Source: Mycobacterium sp. 141 (GTDB lineage Bacteria > Actinomycetota > Actinomycetes > Mycobacteriales > Mycobacteriaceae). From it: a stretch of DNA of 64,000 nucleotides. The position numbers and the translations under genes were made by a program. Below, one piece after another: positions 57,428 through 64,000 of this stretch (its first letter is position 1; every line of letters begins with the position of its first letter). Under the pieces are notes generated by a model that was not told the DNA's origin, did not search any database, and saw only the letters and a list, made by a program, of their open reading frames with translations. The stretch is from the NCBI RefSeq assembly GCF_000382405.1, contig NZ_KB908255.1, positions 124,001-188,000 of the forward strand, in the 5' to 3' direction.

Positions 57428-58261
57428 GTGACTGATCGCTACGGTTCCGACGTCCTGTCCCGAAACCCGCACACCCCGAAGCGCATCCGGTCCACCGAAC
57501 AGCCGGCCGAAAAAGGCCTGGTGGTCGAGGACGCCCAGAGCGGCTACGTGGGTGCCGTGGTGCGCATCGAGGGTGGTCGCGTCGAACTCGAGGACCGCAG
57601 GGGCAAGGTGCGCGCCTTTCCGATGGGCCCCGGGTTCCTGATCGATGGCAAACCCGTGATTCTGACCGTCCCGAAACGGACGGCGGCGCCGGCCCGCACG
57701 GCGTCGGGCTCGGTGGCCGTCGCGGGCGCCAAGGCCCGTGTGGCCCTGGCCAGCCGCATCTACGTCGAAGGACGCCACGACGCCGAACTCGTCGAGCAGG
57801 TATGGGGTGCCGACCTGCGCATCGAGGGCGTCGTGGTCGAGTATCTCGGCGGCGTCGACGATCTGGCCGGCATCGTCGAGGAATTCTCGCCCGGTCCCGG
57901 CCGGCGACTCGGGGTGCTGGTCGATCACCTGGTCACCGGTTCGAAGGAGGCGCGTATCGCCGAGGCGGTACGCCGAGGCCCCGGCGGTGAGCACACGCTG
58001 GTGGTCGGCCATCCGTTCATCGACATCTGGCAGGCCGTGAAACCTGCTCGGCTGGGCATGAGGGCCTGGCCCGAGATTCCCCGCGGCACGGACTGGAAGA
58101 AGGGCATCTGCCAGGCGCTGGGCTGGCCCTATGCGACCCAGGCCGACACCGCGCGGGCCTGGCAGCGGATCCGTGGCCAGGTGCGCGACTGGAATGACCT
58201 GGAGCCCGCGCTGATCGGCCGGGTGGAGGAGCTGATCGATTTCGTGACGGCGCCGCAGTAG
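57428..58261 (+). CDS. DUF3097 family protein
   Basis: A 277-residue protein from GTG 57428 (VTDRYGSDVLSRNPHTPKRI). An N-terminal small beta-domain (YVGAVVRIEGGRVELEDRRG) is followed by a Toprim-like region (RIYVEGRHDAELVEQVWGAD, VEYLGGVDDLAGIVEEF, LGVLVDHLVTGSKEARIA) with acidic residues placed as in Toprim nucleases/primases. DUF3097 is an actinobacterial family of unknown function; the Toprim likeness is my reading. It lies 30 bases upstream of rarA, hinting at a DNA-metabolism role. Confidence 0.85.
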   Translation: MTDRYGSDVLSRNPHTPKRIRSTEQPAEKGLVVEDAQSGYVGAVVRIEGGRVELEDRRGKVRAFPMGPGFLIDGKPVILTVPKRTAAPARTASGSVAVAGAKARVALASRIYVEGRHDAELVEQVWGADLRIEGVVVEYLGGVDDLAGIVEEFSPGPGRRLGVLVDHLVTGSKEARIAEAVRRGPGGEHTLVVGHPFIDIWQAVKPARLGMRAWPEIPRGTDWKKGICQALGWPYATQADTARAWQRIRGQVRDWNDLEPALIGRVEELIDFVTAPQ

Positions 58262-58291
58262 CCGGTCGGTCCGGCGTGGTAAGCAGAACAC

Positions 58292-59638
58292 GTGTCCGAC
58301 AGTTTGTTCGATGTGCCCGGCGACCCGGGGTCCGGCGATCCGGGCTCCCTGGTCGCGCCCGACACGGGCCCGCTTGCGGTGCGGATGCGTCCGGCCAGCC
58401 TCGACGAGGTCGTCGGGCAGCAGCATCTGCTGCGGGCCGGTTCACCGCTGCGTCGCCTGGTGGAGGGCTCCGGTGCGGCGTCGGTGATCCTCTACGGGCC
58501 GCCCGGTACCGGTAAGACCACACTGGCGTCGCTCATCTCGCAGGCCACCGGCCGCCGCTTCGAGGCGCTCTCGGCGCTGTCGGCGGGGGTCAAAGAGGTG
58601 CGCGCGGTGATCGACACCGCTCGGCGCTCGGCCGTCCACGGCGGCCAGACCGTGCTGTTCATCGACGAGGTGCACCGCTTCTCCAAGACCCAGCAGGATG
58701 CGCTGCTGGCAGCCGTCGAGAACCGGGTGGTGCTGCTCGTGGCCGCCACGACCGAGAACCCGTCGTTCTCCGTGGTGGCCCCGCTGCTGTCGCGCTCGCT
58801 GATCCTGCAGCTGCAGCCGTTGACCGCGCAGGACGTCGAGGCCGTGCTGCGCCGCGCGATCACCGATCCGCGAGGCCTGGGCGGTGCGGTCGAGGTCACC
58901 GACGAGGCGGTCGACCTGCTGGTTCAACTCTCGGCCGGTGACGCTCGCCGTGCCTTGACGGCGTTGGAGGTGGCCTCGGAGACAGCCGGAGCACCTGGTG
59001 GCGTCGTTTCTTTTGAGGTCATCGAGCAGTCGCTGGACAAGGCCGCCGTGCGCTATGACCGCGACGGCGACCAGCACTATGACGTGGTCAGTGCCTTCAT
59101 CAAGTCGATGCGTGGTTCCGATGTCGACGCGGCGCTGCACTACCTGGCGCGGATGCTCGTGGCGGGGGAGGACCCGCGGTTCATCGCCCGTCGGTTGATG
59201 ATCCTGGCCAGCGAGGACATCGGGATGGCAGATCCCAGTGCCCTGCAGATCGCGGTGGCCGCTGCACAGACCGTGCAATTGATCGGCATGCCCGAGGCCC
59301 AGTTGACGCTCGCACACGCGACCGTCCATCTCGCGACCGCGCCCAAGTCCAACGCAGTGACGACAGCACTGGCGGCGGCGATGGGTGACATCCGCTCGGG
59401 TAAGGCCGGGCCGGTGCCACCACATCTGCGCGACGGCCACTACTCGGGCGCCGCCAAGCTCGGCCACGCCGTCGGCTACCGGTATCCCCATGACCATCCC
59501 GATGGCGTTGTGCCGCAACAGTATCCGCCCGACGATCTGGTCATAGTGGACTACTACCAGCCGACCGGTCGAGGTGTCGAACGCGAGATCGCCACTCGGC
59601 TCGACAAGCTGCGGGCCATCGTTCGGCGTAAGCGCTGA
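58292..59638 (+). CDS. rarA: Replication-associated recombination protein A
   Basis: A 448-residue AAA+ ATPase from GTG 58292 ([20 protein letters not shown]). Walker [16 protein letters not shown], Walker [21 protein letters not shown], sensor [14 protein letters not shown] [18 protein letters not shown] and the C-terminal tetramerisation domain with [19 protein letters not shown]. It acts at stalled replication forks in the cytoplasm. An early SLFD motif (DSLFDVPG) resembles a clamp-binding peptide. Confidence 0.95.
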   Translation: MSDSLFDVPGDPGSGDPGSLVAPDTGPLAVRMRPASLDEVVGQQHLLRAGSPLRRLVEGSGAASVILYGPPGTGKTTLASLISQATGRRFEALSALSAGVKEVRAVIDTARRSAVHGGQTVLFIDEVHRFSKTQQDALLAAVENRVVLLVAATTENPSFSVVAPLLSRSLILQLQPLTAQDVEAVLRRAITDPRGLGGAVEVTDEAVDLLVQLSAGDARRALTALEVASETAGAPGGVVSFEVIEQSLDKAAVRYDRDGDQHYDVVSAFIKSMRGSDVDAALHYLARMLVAGEDPRFIARRLMILASEDIGMADPSALQIAVAAAQTVQLIGMPEAQLTLAHATVHLATAPKSNAVTTALAAAMGDIRSGKAGPVPPHLRDGHYSGAAKLGHAVGYRYPHDHPDGVVPQQYPPDDLVIVDYYQPTGRGVEREIATRLDKLRAIVRRKR

Positions 59639-59700
59639 TGAATCCTTGACGCCGTGGTGGTGAAGCCTCTACCGGGGTTATAGGCAAGCGGCGACGACGG

Positions 59701-60006
59701 TCACCGCAGCAGGCCTGAGTGCCGACCACCGAACAGGCCGCGCCTGCGCCCCATCAGCGAGGCCACCAGGGCGACGCCGAGGGCCGCGACGATGATTTGG
59801 ACGAGCAGTTCGAGCCAGTCGACGCCGTTGGTCTCCGTCGGAATCCCGAGTGCTCGCGCAATGGCCGTGCCGATGAACGCCGAGACGACGCCAACCAGGA
59901 TCGTCAGCAGGAACCCGATGGGTTGTCTGCCGGGAACCAGCAGGCGCCCGATGACGCCGACCACGATACCGATCAGGATCGCGCTGACGATGCCGGTGAT
60001 GGTCAT
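59701..60006 (-). CDS. GlsB/YeaQ/YmgE family small membrane protein
   Basis: A 101-residue protein from ATG 60006, preceded by GGAGGAGA on the coding strand, which decides the start against the longer frame to 60606. Three helices with glycine zippers (IVSAILIGIVVGVIGRLLVP, GFLLTILVGVVSAFIGTAIA, LLVQIIVAALGVALVASLMG), longer than the usual 80–85 residues by an insert around TETNGVDWLE. The family is stress-associated with no defined activity. Confidence 0.85.
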   Translation of the reverse strand: MTITGIVSAILIGIVVGVIGRLLVPGRQPIGFLLTILVGVVSAFIGTAIARALGIPTETNGVDWLELLVQIIVAALGVALVASLMGRRRGLFGGRHSGLLR

Positions 60007-60114
60007 TTCTCCTCCAAGGCTTGTGGACTGGGAGGTGAGATACCCCGGGGTACCACCGTGCAAACGGCGACGTAGCTGGCAATGGGTGGCGGGGACTGCC
60101 CGTAGGCTGGGCGG

Positions 60115-60516
60115 ATGGACAGCGATGTGATCGATGTCGACACCTCCCGCCGCCGCATCGTCGATCTGACGGACACCGTCCGGAGGTTCTGCGACGGCCA
60201 CGGTGACGGGCTGTGCAACATCTTCGTCCCGCACGCCACAGCCGGGGTGGCGATCATCGAAACCGGGGCCGGCTCCGACGATGACCTGATCGACACGCTG
60301 GAGCGGCTGCTGCCCCGCGATGACCGCTATCGGCACGCGCACGGATCGTTCGGCCACGGCGCCGATCACGTTCTGCCTGCCCTGGTGTCGCCGTCGGTCA
60401 CGGTGCCGGTGCAGGACGGACGCCCGTTGCTGGGCACCTGGCAGAGCGTCGTGCTGGTCGACCTCAACCGGGACAACCCGCAAAGGTCCGTGCGACTGAG
60501 TTTTTTGGCGGCCTGA
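60115..60516 (+). CDS. YjbQ/UPF0047 family protein
   Basis: A 133-residue protein from ATG 60115. The family signature is complete: NIFVPHATAGVAIIETGAGS, then HGADHVLPALVSPSVTVPVQ and LGTWQSVVLVDLNRDNPQRS. UPF0047 proteins form trimers with a His/His/Cys-type metal-like site; some have been tied to thiamine phosphate synthase-like activity, but the role is unsettled. 115 bases, with no feature I can name, separate it from alaS. Confidence 0.92.
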   Translation: MDSDVIDVDTSRRRIVDLTDTVRRFCDGHGDGLCNIFVPHATAGVAIIETGAGSDDDLIDTLERLLPRDDRYRHAHGSFGHGADHVLPALVSPSVTVPVQDGRPLLGTWQSVVLVDLNRDNPQRSVRLSFLAA

Positions 60517-60631
60517 CCAACGCTGTTCAGGGCGACCGCGCTGACCGGTAATGTGAGGCGGTCGAATTATCGGCAGTGCACACCGAGCGGTACCCACCGC
60601 CACCATCTACTAAGACGAGGGCAGAAGCGAC

Positions 60632-63322
60632 GTGCAGACACACGAGATCAGGAAGCGCTTCCTCGATCATTTCGTGAAAGCGGGCCACACCGAGGTGCCC
60701 AGCGCATCGGTGATCCTCGACGACCCCAACCTGCTGTTCGTCAACGCGGGCATGGTGCAGTTCGTGCCGTACTTCCTCGGCGCCCGCACGCCACCGTGGG
60801 ACCGCGCCACCAGTGTGCAGAAATGTATCCGGACACCCGACATCGACGAGGTCGGGATCACCACCCGGCACAACACCTTCTTCCAGATGGCCGGCAATTT
60901 CTCCTTCGGTGACTACTTCAAAAAGGGTGCCATCGAACTGGCCTGGACCCTGCTGACCAACCCGGTCTCCGAGGGCGGCTACGGGTTCGATCCCGAAAGA
61001 CTGTGGGCCACGGTCTATCTCGACGACGACGAGGCCATCGGCCTGTGGCAGGAAGTGGCCGGCCTGCCCCCTGAGCGCATCCAGCGCCGCGGCATGGCCG
61101 ACAACTACTGGTCGATGGGCATCCCGGGTCCGTGTGGCCCGTGTTCGGAGATCTACTACGACCGCGGCCCCGAATACGGCATCGAGGGCGGGCCGGAGGC
61201 CAACGAGGACCGCTACATCGAGATCTGGAATCTCGTGTTCATGCAGAACGAGCGCGGTGAGGGCACCTCGAAGAACGACTTCGAGATCCTCGGGCCGTTG
61301 CCGCGCAAGAACATCGACACGGGTATGGGCGTCGAGCGCATCGCCTGTCTGCTGCAGGGCGTGGACAACGTCTACGAGACAGATCTGGTGCGCCCGGTCA
61401 TCGATGTTGTAGCCCTGGTCTCGCCCAGGCCCTACGGCGTCGGCAACCACGAGGACGATGTCCGTTACCGCATCATCGCCGACCACAGCCGCACCGCGGC
61501 CATCATCATCGGCGACGGGGTCAGCCCCGGCAACGAGGGCCGCGGCTACGTGCTGCGGCGACTGCTTCGCCGCATCATCCGTGCCGCCAAACTGCTCGGC
61601 GTCGAGCAGCCCATCATGGGCCAGCTGATGACGACGGTGCGCGACGAAATGGGGCCGTCCTACCCGGAACTGGTCACCGATTTCGACCGCATCAACCGGA
61701 TCGCGGTCGCCGAGGAGAGCGCGTTCAACCGCACGCTGGCCTCGGGCTCGCGACTGTTCGACGAAGCCGCTGCGGCGACGAGGCGCGCGGGAGCATCCAC
61801 GTTGTCCGGCAACGACGCGTTCACCTTGCACGACACCTACGGCTTCCCGATCGATCTCACCCTCGAAATGGCCGCCGAGGCGGGCCTCACGGTCGACGAG
61901 GCAGGCTTCCGCACCCTGATGGCCGAGCAGCGGGCCCGCGCCAAGGCCGACGCCGCGGCGCGCAAGCAGGCTCACACCGACCTGACCGCCTACCGCGAGC
62001 TGGTCGACGCGGGCCCCACCGAGTTCACCGGATTCAACGAATTGACTTCCGAGGCAAGGATTCTCGGTATCTTCGTGGACGGTAAGCGGGTTCCGGTGGT
62101 CGGGCACGAGGGGCTGGACGCCGATCGCGTCGAGCTGATTTTGGACCGCACCCCGTTCTACGCCGAGTCCGGTGGGCAGATCGCCGACGAAGGCGCCATC
62201 GCGGGGACCGGTAGCTCGGAAACCGCACGGGCGGCGGTCACCGATGTGCAGAAGATCGCCAAGACCTTGTGGGCGCATCGCGTCAACGTGGAATCCGGCG
62301 AGTTTGTCGAAGGCGACACCGTCGTCGCGGCCGTCGATCCCAAGTGGCGCCACGGTGCCACCCAGGGCCACTCCGGCACCCACATGGTGCACGCTGCGCT
62401 GCGAGAGGTGTTGGGGCCCAACGCTGTTCAGGCTGGCTCTCTGAACCGGCCGGGCTACCTGCGGTTCGACTTCAACTGGCAGGGTGCGCTCACCGAGGGC
62501 CAGCGCACGCAGATCGAGGAAGTCGCCAACGAGGCCGTCGAAGCCGACTACGAGGTGCACACCTTCAGCACCGAGCTGTCCAAGGCCAAGGCGATGGGTG
62601 CGATGGCGTTGTTCGGCGAGAACTACCCGGACGAGGTTCGGGTGGTCGAGATTGGCGGACCGTTCTCGCTGGAACTGTGCGGCGGCACCCACGTGCACAA
62701 CTCGGCGCAGATCGGCCCGGTCACCATTCTGGGTGAATCCTCGGTCGGCTCCGGGGTACGCCGGGTCGAGGCCTATGTCGGACTGGAATCGTTCCGGCAT
62801 CTGGCCAAGGAGCGGGCACTGATGGCGGGGCTGGCGTCGACGCTCAAGGTGCCGTCGGAGGAGGTGCCCGCGCGCGTCGCCAACCTGGTGGAGCGGCTCA
62901 GGGCCGCCGAGAAGGAACTCGACAAGGCGCGTCTGGCCAACGCCAGGGCGGCCGCCGCCAATGCTGCGGCGGGGGCGGAGACCATCGGCAAGGTTCGGGT
63001 GGTGGCGCAGCGGATGGCTGCGGGGATCTCGGCGGCAGATCTGCGCAGCCTTGTCGGGGACATCAAGAGCAAGCTCGGCAGTGATCCGGCCGTCATTGCG
63101 TTGCTCGCCGAGGGCGAGGACGATGCGGTGCCGTTCGTGGTGTCGGTCAATCCCGGCGCCCAGGATCTCGGGCTGCGAGCCAACGAGCTGGTGAAGCAAC
63201 TCGCGGCCCCGGTGAACGGTCGCGGCGGTGGTAAGGCCGACATGGCACAAGGTTCCGGTAAGGGGGCGGCGGGTATCGACGCGGCATTGGCCGCGCTGCG
63301 TGCCGAGATCGGCCGGAGTTAG
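60632..63322 (+). CDS. alaS: Alanyl-tRNA synthetase
   Basis: An 896-residue class II enzyme from GTG 60632 ([20 protein letters not shown]). Catalytic domain with [20 protein letters not shown] and [14 protein letters not shown]; editing domain with [12 protein letters not shown] (HxxxH) and [15 protein letters not shown] (CxxxH), which together hold zinc; then a coiled coil ([20 protein letters not shown]) and the C-Ala domain ([18 protein letters not shown]). Complete. It is four bases from ruvX and probably shares its transcript. Confidence 0.97.
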   Translation: MQTHEIRKRFLDHFVKAGHTEVPSASVILDDPNLLFVNAGMVQFVPYFLGARTPPWDRATSVQKCIRTPDIDEVGITTRHNTFFQMAGNFSFGDYFKKGAIELAWTLLTNPVSEGGYGFDPERLWATVYLDDDEAIGLWQEVAGLPPERIQRRGMADNYWSMGIPGPCGPCSEIYYDRGPEYGIEGGPEANEDRYIEIWNLVFMQNERGEGTSKNDFEILGPLPRKNIDTGMGVERIACLLQGVDNVYETDLVRPVIDVVALVSPRPYGVGNHEDDVRYRIIADHSRTAAIIIGDGVSPGNEGRGYVLRRLLRRIIRAAKLLGVEQPIMGQLMTTVRDEMGPSYPELVTDFDRINRIAVAEESAFNRTLASGSRLFDEAAAATRRAGASTLSGNDAFTLHDTYGFPIDLTLEMAAEAGLTVDEAGFRTLMAEQRARAKADAAARKQAHTDLTAYRELVDAGPTEFTGFNELTSEARILGIFVDGKRVPVVGHEGLDADRVELILDRTPFYAESGGQIADEGAIAGTGSSETARAAVTDVQKIAKTLWAHRVNVESGEFVEGDTVVAAVDPKWRHGATQGHSGTHMVHAALREVLGPNAVQAGSLNRPGYLRFDFNWQGALTEGQRTQIEEVANEAVEADYEVHTFSTELSKAKAMGAMALFGENYPDEVRVVEIGGPFSLELCGGTHVHNSAQIGPVTILGESSVGSGVRRVEAYVGLESFRHLAKERALMAGLASTLKVPSEEVPARVANLVERLRAAEKELDKARLANARAAAANAAAGAETIGKVRVVAQRMAAGISAADLRSLVGDIKSKLGSDPAVIALLAEGEDDAVPFVVSVNPGAQDLGLRANELVKQLAAPVNGRGGGKADMAQGSGKGAAGIDAALAALRAEIGRS

Positions 63323-63326
63323 CCCG

Positions 63327-63875
63327 GTGCCGAGCAGCGACGAGCAGTCTTCCCCTCGCTCCGCTCGACCGGATCGCCCGGGCACCGATGACCCCGGCCG
63401 CGGCCGACGCATCGGCATCGACGTGGGCACCGTCCGCATCGGCGTGGCCAGCAGTGACCCGGACGGTATTCTGGCGACGCCGGTGGAAACGGTGTTGCGG
63501 GATCGGCGTGACCGGGCCGGCGGGAAGCATCTGCGTCGGCTGGTCGGCATTGTCGGCGAGTACGAAGCTGTCGAAGTGATCGTCGGATTGCCACGCACGC
63601 TGGCTGATCGGGTCGGTACATCGGCGCACGATGCGATTGATCTCGCCGAGCAGTTGGCGCGCCGGATCACGCCGACGCCGGTACGGCTGGCCGACGAACG
63701 ACTCACCACCGTCTCCGCACAACGGTCGTTGCGCGACGCCGGGGTTCGTGCGAAGGGGCAGAAAGCGGTGATCGACCAGGTTGCTGCAGTGGGCATTCTG
63801 CAGAGCTGGTTGGATCAGCGGCGGGCGGCCCTGGCCGTGCGCGACGAGAGCCGCGGAGAGGGCACGGATGGCTGA
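63327..63875 (+). CDS. ruvX: RNase H-fold nuclease RuvX/YqgF
   Basis: A 182-residue protein from GTG 63327 ([20 protein letters not shown]). The nuclease core starts at [20 protein letters not shown] with the first Asp, then [40 protein letters not shown] and the final Asp in [14 protein letters not shown]. The 30 Pro/Arg/Asp-rich residues before the core are an extension. YqgF proteins process rRNA or nicked junctions. Conserved order alaS–ruvX–mltG. Confidence 0.93.
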   Translation: MPSSDEQSSPRSARPDRPGTDDPGRGRRIGIDVGTVRIGVASSDPDGILATPVETVLRDRRDRAGGKHLRRLVGIVGEYEAVEVIVGLPRTLADRVGTSAHDAIDLAEQLARRITPTPVRLADERLTTVSAQRSLRDAGVRAKGQKAVIDQVAAVGILQSWLDQRRAALAVRDESRGEGTDG

Positions 63876-64000
63876 CAAGTGGGGTGGCGAGCGGGCGCAA
63901 CCCGTCGCGGTGGGACCACCACGACGGGGTATGAGCCGCTCCGAACGCATGCGTCAGGTCCGCAGGAACCGCCGTCGCCGGGTCACGCGAGCTGCGTCGC
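63868..64000 (+). CDS. mltG: Endolytic transglycosylase MltG, N-terminal part only
   Basis: ATG 63868 overlaps the ruvX stop by eight bases and opens a frame to the window edge ([20 protein letters not shown], then [19 protein letters not shown]). This basic, Arg-rich start is the cytoplasmic tail that precedes the single helix of actinobacterial MltG; helix and catalytic domain lie beyond the window. Assignment rests on the alaS–ruvX–mltG gene order rather than on sequence. Confidence 0.65.
   Translation, partial: MADKWGGERAQPVAVGPPRRGMSRSERMRQVRRNRRRRVTRAAS

Noticed and set aside
60527..63796. 1089-codon minus-strand open frame opposite alaS
   Set aside because: Shadow frame of alaS, with Arg/His/Val-rich composition typical of antisense reading.

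Overview
The window is a stretch of high-GC actinobacterial chromosome that reads as a Mycobacterium-group genome (Mycolicibacterium or a close relative). The evidence is the gene content and order: thrS–HIT–pgsA–patA–pimA–Nudix, pdxS–tesB–pdxT, yebC, ruvCAB, gabT, yajC–secD–secF–solute-binding lipoprotein–apt–rel, PPIase, glyoxalase II-like, hisS, SOS-type radical SAM gene, aspS, rarA, alaS–ruvX–mltG. From memory this parallels M. tuberculosis Rv2614c down to Rv2553c read in the opposite direction, without the PE/PPE genes interspersed there. Species cannot be named from the window.

Layout. 1–2400 is accessory-looking DNA: a type VII secretion-type pair (EspC-like protein plus a long toxin/hydrolase-like partner interrupted by a frameshift), a decayed reading frame that may be a replication initiator remnant, and the 3' part of a tRNA-Val(CAC) at 2329–2394 that looks like one end of an integrated element. 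2498–9100 holds a TetR regulator, Tex, a molybdate-binding Mop protein, glycogen phosphorylase and a dead thioesterase fragment. 9176–15704 is the phosphatidylinositol/PIM operon headed by thrS. 15767–18141 is PLP synthase (pdxS, pdxT) with acyl-CoA thioesterase II. 18232–25467 holds a GT39-like membrane glycosyltransferase, YebC and the LexA-boxed ruvCAB operon. 25654–31470 holds carboxylic acid reductase, a membrane protein and GabT. 31740–39966 is the Sec accessory operon running through a peptide-binding lipoprotein and apt to the stringent-response gene rel. 39988–45630 has two tandem PPIases, glyoxalase II-like, hisS, a small secreted protein and an SOS-controlled radical SAM gene. 45800–53293 holds a Tat-type multicopper oxidase, two peptidases, a carboxylesterase and a ketopantoate reductase-like gene. 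53379–64000 runs aspS, an F420-type nitroreductase, several conserved small proteins, rarA, alaS, ruvX and the start of mltG.

How genes work together. thrS through the Nudix gene overlap by 4 bases at most junctions, so translation is probably coupled; PgsA, PatA and PimA make phosphatidylinositol and the first PIM steps of the cell envelope. RuvABC, RarA and RuvX serve recombination and replication repair; ruvC and the radical SAM gene carry LexA boxes. YajC, SecD and SecF form the Sec accessory complex.

The most unusual signal is not a gene. Three unrelated genes (GT39-like 18232–20238, lipoprotein 35291–37033, carboxylesterase 50809–52410) each carry an in-frame tandem array of exactly 27-bp units. 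The three unit types share a 13-bp core (CGSACGYGAGGAG) but differ in the rest of the unit, and the core is read in two different frames, which points to a DNA-level repeat family that expands inside coding sequence. Two further short motifs recur at gene junctions: GAGCGCTTGCGCGAAGAGC-like and GTCTGCTCGCG.
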